Assembly (NCBI GenBank): GCA_934376945.1
Contig: CAKRPI010000095.1
Coordinates: forward strand, 1 to 7,996
Origin: an uncultured Lachnospiraceae bacterium
GTDB taxonomy: Bacteria; Bacillota; Clostridia; Lachnospirales; Lachnospiraceae
Direction: 5' to 3'
DNA: 7,996 bases
Shown here: positions 1-6,493 of the stretch, one piece after another
Layout of the letters: every line of letters begins with the position of its first letter
Numbering within the stretch: position 1 is the stretch's first letter
The notes under the pieces: generated by a model
Told to the model about the DNA's origin: nothing
The model's database searches: none
What the model saw: only the letters and a program-made list of their open reading frames with translations
Made by a program: the position numbers and the translations under genes

Positions 1-31
1 CAGGTCTGACGTATTCATAAGCACCGGCGGG

Positions 32-77
32 AAAAGCCATCCGTATTTCTGAAAAGAAATGAAACGGATGGCTTTTT
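32..77 (+). terminator. Rho-independent terminator of an upstream gene
   Basis: A perfect 13-bp stem pairs 32-44 (AAAAGCCATCCGT) with 64-76 (ACGGATGGCTTTT). Above it a further 6-bp stem pairs 45-50 (ATTTCT) with 55-60 (AGAAAT) and is capped by a GAAA tetraloop at 51-54. Bases 61-63 form a small bulge. The 3' arm runs into a T tract (73-77). The stem is flanked by A on one side and T on the other, so it could also terminate transcription on the minus strand. It separates the operon downstream from whatever precedes the window. Confidence 0.88.
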
Positions 78-127
78 CTATCGGGGTGGGGGATATCGGC
101 TCGGCGGCGGATGGGCTCGTGCGCGTG

Positions 128-156
128 TTGACAGGAAAGGGGTTTAAAGGTATAAT
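128..156 (+). promoter_or_regulatory. Consensus sigma-A/sigma-70 promoter for the polysaccharide operon
   Basis: TTGACA at 128-133 and TATAAT at 151-156 both match the consensus at all six positions and are separated by the optimal 17 nt. Transcription would start near 162-164. The promoter lies just after the terminator and a GC/G-rich spacer (about 81-127, with GGGG and GGGGG runs at 83-92), and before the first of seven closely packed genes, so it is the obvious operon promoter. No extended -10 TG and no clear operator were seen. The lack of any mismatch suggests strong, possibly constitutive expression, but this is inferred from the bases only. Confidence 0.87.
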
Positions 157-172
157 AAATCGAATATGGAAA

Positions 173-209
173 TCTGTCGGAATATGAAAAAGGACAGAAT
201 ACCGACAGA
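173..209 (+). promoter_or_regulatory. Hairpin in the 5' leader of the operon
   Basis: TCTGTCGG at 173-180 is perfectly complementary to CCGACAGA at 202-209, giving an 8-bp stem with a 21-nt loop. A competing shorter stem is possible between CTGTC (174-178) and GACAG (193-197). The hairpin lies between the predicted transcription start (about 163) and the preferred start codon at 238. It would enclose the alternative ATG at 184. There is no U tract after it, so it is not a terminator. A role in mRNA stability or start-site masking is possible but unproven. Confidence 0.4.
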
Positions 210-228
210 GCAAAAGGCGGACATAAAT

Positions 229-232
229 GGAG
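229..232 (+). promoter_or_regulatory. Ribosome binding site that decides the start of the first gene
   Basis: GGAG at 229-232 lies 5 nt before the ATG at 238. The two earlier in-frame ATGs (166 and 184) have no comparable site, and 166 would be almost leaderless given the promoter position. Confidence 0.55.
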
Positions 233-237
233 CGGAC

Positions 238-1161
238 ATGGATAAAATCGAAGTCCTGATGGCGGTGTACAACGGGAGCGCGTATATTCGGGAGCAGATT
301 GATTCTATTTTGAATCAGACATACGAAAACTGGCATCTGACGATTTCGGATGACGGTTCGACCGATGGAACGGATTTGATTGCGGACGAATATGCAGCGA
401 AATATCCCGAACAAATCACGCGGGTCTATTCCGGCGTAAGATTCGGAAACGCCCGAGATCACTTTATGTGGCTGAGTGAAAACTGCACAAGCCGATATAT
501 GCTGTATTCGGATCAGGATGATGTTTTTAATCCGGAAAAGATGAGCCGGCTGATGGACGCCATGCAGAACGCCGAAAGACAATGGGGCAGAGATTTGCCG
601 ATTCTGGTCTTTTCGGATCAGACGGTCGTTGATGAAAAGCTGAACGTCATCGAGCCGTCGCTGATGCGGTGTCAGAAGCAGGCGTTTGACAGCTTTGATT
701 ATCGCGCGCTTCTGATTCAAAATGTCGTAACCGGCGGCGCGATGATGGTCAACCGTCCGCTGTGCAGCCTTGCCGTGCAATGCCGCAGCAGAGAGCGGAT
801 CATCATGCACGATTGGTGGATGGCGGCGACAGCGGCAAGGTTTGGAAAAATCATCTATCTGGATGAGCCGCTGAGCCTGTATCGCCAGCACGGCGGAAAC
901 AGCGTCGGCGCAAAGCAGGTCGGAAGCGCCGGATATATCGCAGGGATGATGGGGAATCTGCGAGGAGTACGAGAGATGATTCTGCGCAAAAAATCGCAGG
1001 CAGGCGTATTCGAGGAAACCTATACCGCGCTGCTCACGGCAGAGGACAGGCAGTTCCTGAGCAGGATGAAACAGAGCAGAAGCGGAATCCGGTTTTATCT
1101 GAAAAACAGGGGATATATCCACGGCTTTTTCAGGTTCATGGGCTGGGTCATGCTTGGATAA
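238..1161 (+). CDS. GT2 glycosyltransferase, rhamnosyltransferase-like (RgpB type)
   Basis: This is a 307-residue cytoplasmic inverting GT-A glycosyltransferase of family GT2, predicted to add a sugar, probably rhamnose, to the growing surface polysaccharide. Seen: an N-terminal nucleotide-binding strand VLMAVYNG, DDGSTDGT at residues 38-45, the metal/donor-binding SDQDD (DQDD at 92-95), TGGAMMV in the acceptor region, HDWW at 191-194 and YRQHGGN from 215. This combination is typical of bacterial rhamnosyltransferases such as RgpB and WbbL-like enzymes. An open frame extends upstream to ATGs at 166 and 184. I chose 238 because GGAG lies 5 nt ahead of it, the GT2 fold starts immediately after it, the length then matches RgpB proteins (about 310 residues), and the promoter puts the transcript start at about 163. 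The last 25 residues are basic and aromatic and may touch the membrane. It is the first gene of the operon and lies 14 nt before the exporter permease. The sugar specificity is inferred. Confidence 0.87.
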   Translation: MDKIEVLMAVYNGSAYIREQIDSILNQTYENWHLTISDDGSTDGTDLIADEYAAKYPEQITRVYSGVRFGNARDHFMWLSENCTSRYMLYSDQDDVFNPEKMSRLMDAMQNAERQWGRDLPILVFSDQTVVDEKLNVIEPSLMRCQKQAFDSFDYRALLIQNVVTGGAMMVNRPLCSLAVQCRSRERIIMHDWWMAATAARFGKIIYLDEPLSLYRQHGGNSVGAKQVGSAGYIAGMMGNLRGVREMILRKKSQAGVFEETYTALLTAEDRQFLSRMKQSRSGIRFYLKNRGYIHGFFRFMGWVMLG

Positions 1162-1175
1162 AATGAGGTGCAAGA

Positions 1176-2633
1176 GTGGATAACAAAAAATCAAAGCGTT
1201 TTCTGCTTACTCTGGCTGCGCTGTACTGGGCGTTGGTTGTGATTGTATATTTGGCGGCGGGGCAGCAGTTCCATCGAACGGTAGTGACGGGCGACTCGCT
1301 GTCGCCGCAGTCGATTATCGGGGAGATTGTGGATGGCTGGGAGATTACCCAGCGGTTGAAGGCTCCGGCGAATCAAATCATCAGCGTGGATGTGATGGGA
1401 ACGGATTTCGGGCGCACGACCAACACCGGCTTTTTGAATCTGAGCCTGAGCAACGAGCAGGGCGAGGAGGTTGCCCGCGGAAGCACACCCGTCGATGCGA
1501 TTAAAAACAGCAAGTATGTGACGCTGCCGCTTGAACAGGTCGGACAGATTCATCAGGGCGAAAGCCTGACGCTTAGTCTGACCACACAGGGCTGCATGCC
1601 GGATCACAGCATTTCCATCTACTTCGGCAACACCATTACAACGGGGCGTTTTGATATCGCGCAGCAGATTTCCACAGAGGATTTGTACACGGTCAACGCC
1701 GCTCTCGGCGCGGGCATGCTTTGCGCCCGACTGAACGGCGTCCGCGAGCATGGCTTTTACAAGATATACTGGGTCATCGTAGCGGGTATATTTATATTAA
1801 TTGCGTTATATGTAATTTGGGGCTATAATGCTGGAAAAAAGGGAAGAAATAACCTTGTTGTTGCGTTATGTATGTTGTACTGCAAATACGGTTTTCTTCT
1901 CAGACAGCTGGTTTCGAGGGACTTTAAAACAAAATATAAGCGTTCGGTTCTGGGCGTGGCATGGAGCTTTTTGAATCCGCTGATTACGATGGCGGTTCAG
2001 TATGTCGTGTTTTCGACGCTGTTCAAGGGCGATATCCCCAATTATCCGGTGTACCTGCTGACGGGCGTTGTGTTTTTCAACTTCTTTACGGAAGCGACGG
2101 GTATGGGCATGACCGCCATCACCAGCAACGCCGCCCTGATTAAAAAGGTCTACATGCCGAAATACATTTATCCGATTTCAAGGCTGTGTTCTTCGCTGAT
2201 TAACCTTGGAATGGCGCTGCTGCCGCTGTTTATCGTCATGATGTTCACGGGCACGGCGTTTGGACCGTCTCTGCTGCTTTTGATCTTTGATATTCTGTGT
2301 ATGCTCGGCTTTGTGATGGGCATGATGCTGCTGCTTTCGACAGCCATGACCTTCTTTCAGGATACACAGTTTCTTTGGAGCGTTGTCAGCATGATGTGGA
2401 TGTACCTGACGCCTGTGTTCTATTCGGACAGCATCATTCCCCAAAATCTTCTGGTTTATTATCATATGAACCCGATGTATCAGTACATTACATTTGCGCG
2501 AATCTGCATTATTGACGGTATTTCGCCTGAACCTATAGCGTACCTGTGGTGTATATTGTCCTCGGTCATTGTGCTGATGCTTGGCATTTTTGTGTTTAAG
2601 AAGGGTCAGGACAAATTTGTAATGTATCTGTAA
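1176..2633 (+). CDS. ABC-2 polysaccharide export permease (RgpC/Wzm type) with an extra N-terminal extracytoplasmic domain
   Basis: The protein has 485 residues and starts at GTG with GAGGTG (1165-1170) 5 nt upstream. From about residue 233 it is a standard ABC-2 polysaccharide permease: RDFKTKYKRSVLGVAWSFLNPL (split here as RDFKTKYKRS at 248-257, then VLGVAWSFLNPL), about six hydrophobic segments, and the C-terminal NPMYQYI region at 432-438. That core of about 253 residues equals a complete RgpC/Wzm. It would form the membrane channel that flips the lipid-linked glycan, driven by the ATPase encoded next. The first 232 residues are extra: a membrane segment at about 8-28, a soluble stretch at about 30-190 rich in alternating strand-like segments, a second membrane segment at about 194-215, and a basic linker. 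The topology suggests a beta-rich domain outside the cytoplasm. I do not recognise its family; glycan binding is a guess. The frame is continuous with no internal stop, although the junction DNA is AT-rich. Exporter identity is firm; the role of the extension is open. Confidence 0.9.
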   Translation: MDNKKSKRFLLTLAALYWALVVIVYLAAGQQFHRTVVTGDSLSPQSIIGEIVDGWEITQRLKAPANQIISVDVMGTDFGRTTNTGFLNLSLSNEQGEEVARGSTPVDAIKNSKYVTLPLEQVGQIHQGESLTLSLTTQGCMPDHSISIYFGNTITTGRFDIAQQISTEDLYTVNAALGAGMLCARLNGVREHGFYKIYWVIVAGIFILIALYVIWGYNAGKKGRNNLVVALCMLYCKYGFLLRQLVSRDFKTKYKRSVLGVAWSFLNPLITMAVQYVVFSTLFKGDIPNYPVYLLTGVVFFNFFTEATGMGMTAITSNAALIKKVYMPKYIYPISRLCSSLINLGMALLPLFIVMMFTGTAFGPSLLLLIFDILCMLGFVMGMMLLLSTAMTFFQDTQFLWSVVSMMWMYLTPVFYSDSIIPQNLLVYYHMNPMYQYITFARICIIDGISPEPIAYLWCILSSVIVLMLGIFVFKKGQDKFVMYL

Positions 2634-2637
2634 AGGA
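2634..2637 (+). promoter_or_regulatory. Ribosome binding site that decides the start of the ATPase gene
   Basis: AGGA at 2634-2637 follows the permease stop codon directly. It lies only 2 nt from the ATG at 2640 but 8 nt from the in-frame ATG at 2646, so 2646 is the better spaced start. ATG 2655 is a third possibility. Confidence 0.5.
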
Positions 2638-2645
2638 ATATGTGC

Positions 2646-3374
2646 ATGAATAGCATGATTGAAGTCAGGGACGTGTCCGTGCGCTTCCGCATGGCAAACG
2701 ACAAAATCAACAGCCTGAAGGAATACATGATTCAGAAGCTCAGGGGTCAGCTGAAATACAATGAGTTTGAAGCACTCAGCCATGTGAGCTTTGAGGTTGA
2801 GCGGGGCGAGGTTGTCGGTCTTGTCGGGCATAACGGCGCGGGCAAAAGCACGCTGCTCAAGGTGATATCCGGCATATTGAAGCCGTCGGAGGGAAGCGTG
2901 ACTGTCCGCGGAAATATCGCGCCCATGCTGGAATTGGGAAGCGGCTTCGATATGGATATGACCGGTCGGGAGAATATCTTCCTGAACGGCGCGATTTTGG
3001 GCTATCCGGAGGAGTTTCTCAAGCAGAAAAGCGCGGAAATCATCGCGTTTTCGGAAATCGAGCCATTTATCGACATGCCGCTGCGCAACTACTCATCCGG
3101 CATGATTGCGAGGCTGGCGTTTTCAATCGCAACGGTCATTGAACCGGAGATTCTGATTGTCGATGAGGTTCTGGCGGTCGGCGACGCGGATTTTCAGGAG
3201 AAAAGCCGAAAGCGCATGATGGATATGATGCACGGAGGAACGACCGTGCTGCTGGTCAGCCATAACATCGGGCAGGTCAGAGAGATGTGCAGCAGGGTCG
3301 TTTGGATTGAGCATGGACAGGTTCAGATGGCAGGGGATACGGGAGCCGTTTGCGATGCTTATGAAAAAGGATGA
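2646..3374 (+). CDS. ABC transporter ATPase for polysaccharide export (RgpD/Wzt/TagH type)
   Basis: This 242-residue nucleotide-binding protein should power the permease encoded just upstream at the inner face of the membrane. Seen: Walker [10 protein letters not shown] at 61-69, the segment [16 protein letters not shown] at 95-110 that is characteristic of polysaccharide and teichoic-acid exporters, a signature YSSGM at 149-153 in place of canonical LSGGQ (usual for Wzt, KpsT and TagH), Walker [13 protein letters not shown] at 169-180 with catalytic E174, and the switch histidine H206 in LLVSHN. The protein ends about 35 residues after the switch histidine, so there is no C-terminal carbohydrate-binding domain such as those on some long Wzt proteins. 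The start at 2646 is favoured by spacing; 2640 would add two residues. All catalytic residues are present, so it should be active. The substrate is inferred from context. Confidence 0.93.
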   Translation: MNSMIEVRDVSVRFRMANDKINSLKEYMIQKLRGQLKYNEFEALSHVSFEVERGEVVGLVGHNGAGKSTLLKVISGILKPSEGSVTVRGNIAPMLELGSGFDMDMTGRENIFLNGAILGYPEEFLKQKSAEIIAFSEIEPFIDMPLRNYSSGMIARLAFSIATVIEPEILIVDEVLAVGDADFQEKSRKRMMDMMHGGTTVLLVSHNIGQVREMCSRVVWIEHGQVQMAGDTGAVCDAYEKG

Positions 3375-3392
3375 GCTGGGAGAAGCATAAAC

Positions 3393-4538
3393 ATGAAAAG
3401 GCATATCATGCTGATATACCGGCGAATGATTCCGTCGATTCAGCTTTGCGGTCACAGTCAGCTTGAATATTTGAACCGGACGGGTGCGGTCGAATACAGA
3501 GCCTGTCAGGAGATGGAGCTTGACGACGAAAAGCTGAATTGGGCAGATGTTGTTTTGCTGGGTAGGCTGGATGATTGGTATGAAAGGCAGATTACGGAGA
3601 AGCTGCATCGTGCGGGAAAATATCTGATTTATATTTTGGATGACGATTTGCTGAATATTCCAAAGACAATCAGCAGCTCGGCATACTATGCGCGGGAGGA
3701 TATTCAGCAGAATATTCGAGCAATCATCCAGATGAGCGACGCGCTGATTTCGCCCTCGCCGATTATCCTTCAGAAGTATTTGCAGCAGGGACAAAAGCCG
3801 ATTCGCGTCGAGGAGCCTGCGCTCAGAATGAGCGGCTGGAAAGAGCATGGCGCGGATGAGCCGGTCAGAATCGGCTTTGCCGGCTCGATTGATCGAACGG
3901 CGGATGTTGAGCTTCTGCTTGAAAAGGTCTTCAGACGCATACACGAGGAATACGGCGAAAAGGTCAGCATACAGTTTTGCGGCGCACATCCTTCTTTTGC
4001 GGAGGACATTCAGGCGCAGTGCGTGCCGTTCTGCGAATGTTATGAGGATTATCTGGAGAAATTTCAGAAGCTGCAATGGGATATCGGGCTGGCGCCGATG
4101 CCGGATGCAGGATTTCACGCATGCAAGCATTATATCAAGCTGATTGAATACGGAGCGGCAGGGACGGCTTTTGTCTATTCCAATGTTGAGCCATACAGCA
4201 GGTTCTTCAAGCGGTTCGGCCTGGAGGCTGCCTGCGCGAATACGGAAGAAGAATGGTATCAGAGCATTAAAAAGCTGATAGATAACAGAGATGAACGTGA
4301 AGCACTGAGGAAGAAAGCAAACGCCTGCATTTGGGAGAACTTTTCCGTTCAAAAGACGGCGGAGGAGCTGGGCAAACAGCTTTCCGAAATCCCCTGCTTC
4401 AAGCGGCAGGAGTTTGTTCGGTATCGTCTCGGAAGGATAAAAATAAAGGGGAAAATACGTCGCTGCATATCGGTTGTGAAAACATATGGATGGAAGCTGC
4501 CGGCGGTTGCGATGAGGAAACTCAGGAACAGGAAATAA
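3393..4538 (+). CDS. GT-B glycosyltransferase (GT1/GT4-like)
   Basis: This 381-residue predicted cytoplasmic glycosyltransferase is preceded by GGGAG (3378-3382) with a 10-nt spacer. Seen: an N-terminal Rossmann-like half with YILDDDLLNIP at 80-90 and a SPSPIILQKYL segment at 120-130, then a C-terminal donor-binding half opening with RIGFAGSIDRTADVELL (159-175) and containing WDIGLAPMPD (229-238), KHYIKLIEYGAAG (245-257) and the family-typical C-terminal helices (about 284-330). E252 fits the second glutamate of the EX7E donor-sugar motif of retaining GT4 enzymes; position 245, where the first would fall, is lysine. The last 45 residues are strongly basic and may bind membrane lipid. It probably adds a sugar to the exported chain, in the place RgpE occupies in streptococcal rgp clusters, but it need not be an RgpE orthologue. 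Donor and acceptor cannot be read from sequence. Confidence 0.82.
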   Translation: MKRHIMLIYRRMIPSIQLCGHSQLEYLNRTGAVEYRACQEMELDDEKLNWADVVLLGRLDDWYERQITEKLHRAGKYLIYILDDDLLNIPKTISSSAYYAREDIQQNIRAIIQMSDALISPSPIILQKYLQQGQKPIRVEEPALRMSGWKEHGADEPVRIGFAGSIDRTADVELLLEKVFRRIHEEYGEKVSIQFCGAHPSFAEDIQAQCVPFCECYEDYLEKFQKLQWDIGLAPMPDAGFHACKHYIKLIEYGAAGTAFVYSNVEPYSRFFKRFGLEAACANTEEEWYQSIKKLIDNRDEREALRKKANACIWENFSVQKTAEELGKQLSEIPCFKRQEFVRYRLGRIKIKGKIRRCISVVKTYGWKLPAVAMRKLRNRK

Positions 4539-4550
4539 GGAGATACGGGA
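4536..4550 (+). promoter_or_regulatory. Stop codon and ribosome binding site overlap (coupling site)
   Basis: TAAGGAGA at 4536-4543 merges the stop of the GT-B gene (TAA 4536-4538) with a strong AAGGAG ribosome binding site placed 8 nt before the ATG at 4551. This layout suggests translational coupling between the two proteins. Confidence 0.6.
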
Positions 4551-6467
4551 ATGAAGCTAAGCGGAATCAAAAACATCAAGCGTTTGGTGATTTACTTCTT
4601 CTATGATAAGGACGGCATTGTTGATCGGTATGTGCCGTATATGCTGGAGGACATGAAGAAGAATTGCAGCGAGTTGTTTGTGGTCTGCAACGGAAAGCTG
4701 ACAGTTGAGGGAAGGGCTGTACTGGAAGCGATTACGCCCAATGTTTATGTAAGGGAAAATAAGGGCTTTGATGTATGGGCGTACAAAGCGGCGATGGAGC
4801 AGTATGGATGGAAGAAGCTGGAGAAATTCGATGAAGTTGTTCTGATGAATTTCACGTTCTACGGCCCGCTGTATCCGTTCTCAGAGGTTTTTTCTGAGAT
4901 GAATGAACGTGATTTGGATTTCTGGGGATTGACGAAGCACTATAAGATTGATTTTGATCCCTTCGGAACGACGGGACTCGGCTATGTCCCCGAACATATT
5001 CAATCCAGCTTTATCTGCATCCGAAACAAGATGCTCAGCAGCAGAGAATTCCATAATTATTGGGATAACATGGGTGAAATCCGCGATTATCGGGACGCGG
5101 TGGGCAAGCACGAAGCCGTATTCACCAAGAAATTCAATGATTACGGATATGTAAGCGACGTCTATGTTCAGACGGATGATTTGGAAGGCTTCAGCAGATA
5201 CCCGCTGATGTTTGAAGCCAAGGAGATGATTCAGAACAGAAAATGCCCAATCTTCAAGAAGAAGATGTTCAACAATGAATACTATGAGTATATTGACGTC
5301 AGCACGGGCGAAGCGGCGGTTGAAACCTACCGATATATCTGCGAGAACTTTGATTACGATATGGACATGTTCTGGGAGAATTTGCTCAGAACCAGCAACA
5401 TGGCAGATATTAAGGACAGGATGCACCTGAATTATCCGCTCAGCATGACGGATTGCTGCGATCGGGATGCGTATAAAACAATCAAGACCGCATTGTTTAT
5501 GCACCTGTATTTTGATGATAAAATCGAGGAAAGCATCCACTATGCGGATTCCATGCCGGTGAACTCCGATATCTATTTCACGGTCTGCAACGACAAAATG
5601 GAGAAGCTGGTGACGGAAGCCGCGAAGAAACTGGCTCCGAGAAAGGTGAAAATCGTTCGGATTGAAAATCGGGGCAGAGATGTCAGCTCTCTTTTGATTG
5701 GCGCGGCACCGTATGTGGATCAGTATGAGCTGGCATGTTTTGCGCACGACAAAAAAACGACGCAGGTTAAGCCGTTTTCCTCCGGTCAGTCCTTTGCGTA
5801 TCGCTGCCTGGAAAATGTGCTTGGCAGTAAAGCATATGTGCGCAACGTTATTGCGAAATTCAAATCCGAACCGCGGATGGGCATACTGATGCCGCCGCCG
5901 CCGTACCACGGCTGGTTCTATGATGGAATCGGCAATGAATGGACGACGAACTTTGATAACGCCGTTAAGCTCGCGGAGGAGCTGAATATTCGGGTGGATT
6001 TGAACCGCGAAAAAGAGCCGATTTCTCCGCTGGGAACGATGTTCTGGTTCAGAACGAAAGCGTTGAAGCCGCTCTTTGATAAAAAGTGGAAATATGAGGA
6101 TTTCCCGAAGGAGCCGAATGCGTGCGACGGTACGATTCTTCATGCGATTGAGCGAATCTACGGACCGTGTGCGCAGAGCCAGGGTTATTACGGCGCATGG
6201 GGAATGACGGATCAATATACGTCGATTGAGCTGACAAATTACCATTTTATGGCGCGTGAAACGCTGAAGGCCCTGCATGGCACGGTAGGCTTCTACGGCG
6301 GGCTTTTGGGCATGAATCAGCACATCTGGCATCACGGCTTGACGCAGAACGTTCCGTCGGGAAGAATCGCTGTAAAGAATGCCCTGAAGCGGCGCATTCC
6401 CAGACCGATTTGGAACGTGAGCAAGAAAATATACCACTTCTTCGGCGGCAAAAAGTGGGTTGGCTGA
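4551..6467 (+). CDS. Rhamnan synthesis protein F family (RgpF-like), two tandem modules
   Basis: This 638-residue protein resembles the RgpF family, which in streptococci is needed to complete the rhamnose-containing polysaccharide and is treated as a glycosyltransferase. Two related modules are visible. Module 1 (about 11-240) has LVIYFFYDKDG, ELFVVCNGKL (41-50), RENKGFDVWAYKAAM (68-82), LMNFTFYGPLYPF (98-110), WGLTKHY (125-131), HIQSSFICIRNKML (149-162) and a late EAVFTKKFNDYGY (188-200). Module 2 (about 312-575) repeats the order: LFMHLYFDDK, DIYFTVCNDKM (340-350), RIENRGRDVSSLLI (370-383), ACFAHDKKTT (395-404), PLGTMFWFRTKAL (493-505) and DGTILHAIERIYG (526-538). The last 30 residues are basic and aromatic (KRRIPRPIW, KKIYHFFGGKKW) and may attach to the membrane. 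There is no signal peptide, so it should act inside the cell. Family assignment is confident; the linkage made is unknown. Confidence 0.88.
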   Translation: MKLSGIKNIKRLVIYFFYDKDGIVDRYVPYMLEDMKKNCSELFVVCNGKLTVEGRAVLEAITPNVYVRENKGFDVWAYKAAMEQYGWKKLEKFDEVVLMNFTFYGPLYPFSEVFSEMNERDLDFWGLTKHYKIDFDPFGTTGLGYVPEHIQSSFICIRNKMLSSREFHNYWDNMGEIRDYRDAVGKHEAVFTKKFNDYGYVSDVYVQTDDLEGFSRYPLMFEAKEMIQNRKCPIFKKKMFNNEYYEYIDVSTGEAAVETYRYICENFDYDMDMFWENLLRTSNMADIKDRMHLNYPLSMTDCCDRDAYKTIKTALFMHLYFDDKIEESIHYADSMPVNSDIYFTVCNDKMEKLVTEAAKKLAPRKVKIVRIENRGRDVSSLLIGAAPYVDQYELACFAHDKKTTQVKPFSSGQSFAYRCLENVLGSKAYVRNVIAKFKSEPRMGILMPPPPYHGWFYDGIGNEWTTNFDNAVKLAEELNIRVDLNREKEPISPLGTMFWFRTKALKPLFDKKWKYEDFPKEPNACDGTILHAIERIYGPCAQSQGYYGAWGMTDQYTSIELTNYHFMARETLKALHGTVGFYGGLLGMNQHIWHHGLTQNVPSGRIAVKNALKRRIPRPIWNVSKKIYHFFGGKKWVG

Positions 6468-6477
6468 GATTGAGGGT

Positions 6478-6486
6478 AAAAGGAGA
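6478..6486 (+). promoter_or_regulatory. Ribosome binding site that selects a GTG start
   Basis: AAAGGAGAG at 6478-6486 places AGGAG (6481-6485) 8 nt before GTG 6494. The upstream in-frame ATG at 6410 lies inside the preceding gene and would add a charged, non-family extension, so GTG 6494 is the likely start. Confidence 0.7.
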
Positions 6487-6493
6487 GCATATT

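Noticed and set aside
1..20. Possible last codons of an upstream gene (GLTYS then TAA at 18-20)
   Set aside because: A gene must end upstream of the terminator, but five codons are too few to decide the frame; another frame stops at TGA 7-9.
166..237. Longer N-terminus for the first glycosyltransferase (starts at 166 or 184)
   Set aside because: A start at 166 would be almost leaderless from the 128-156 promoter, neither ATG has a good ribosome binding site, and the extra residues precede the normal GT2 fold without motifs.
1801..1829. Internal promoter (TTGCGT, 17 nt, TATAAT) in the permease gene
   Set aside because: The -35 matches only half the consensus and lies in a generally AT-rich stretch, so I kept it as a finding and did not annotate it as a promoter.
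2178..2831. 217-codon minus-strand frame over the permease/ATPase boundary
   Set aside because: Its translation is dominated by His, Gln, Arg and Asn, as expected from reading membrane-protein codons backwards.
3123..4352. 409-codon minus-strand frame spanning the ATPase end and the GT-B gene
   Set aside because: It crosses two real genes that carry clear catalytic motifs on the plus strand; no domain is visible in the antisense product.
6410..6493. ATG start of the acyltransferase inside the RgpF-like gene
   Set aside because: It would need a 58-nt overlap and adds 28 charged residues before the first membrane segment; GTG 6494 has a well-spaced AGGAG.
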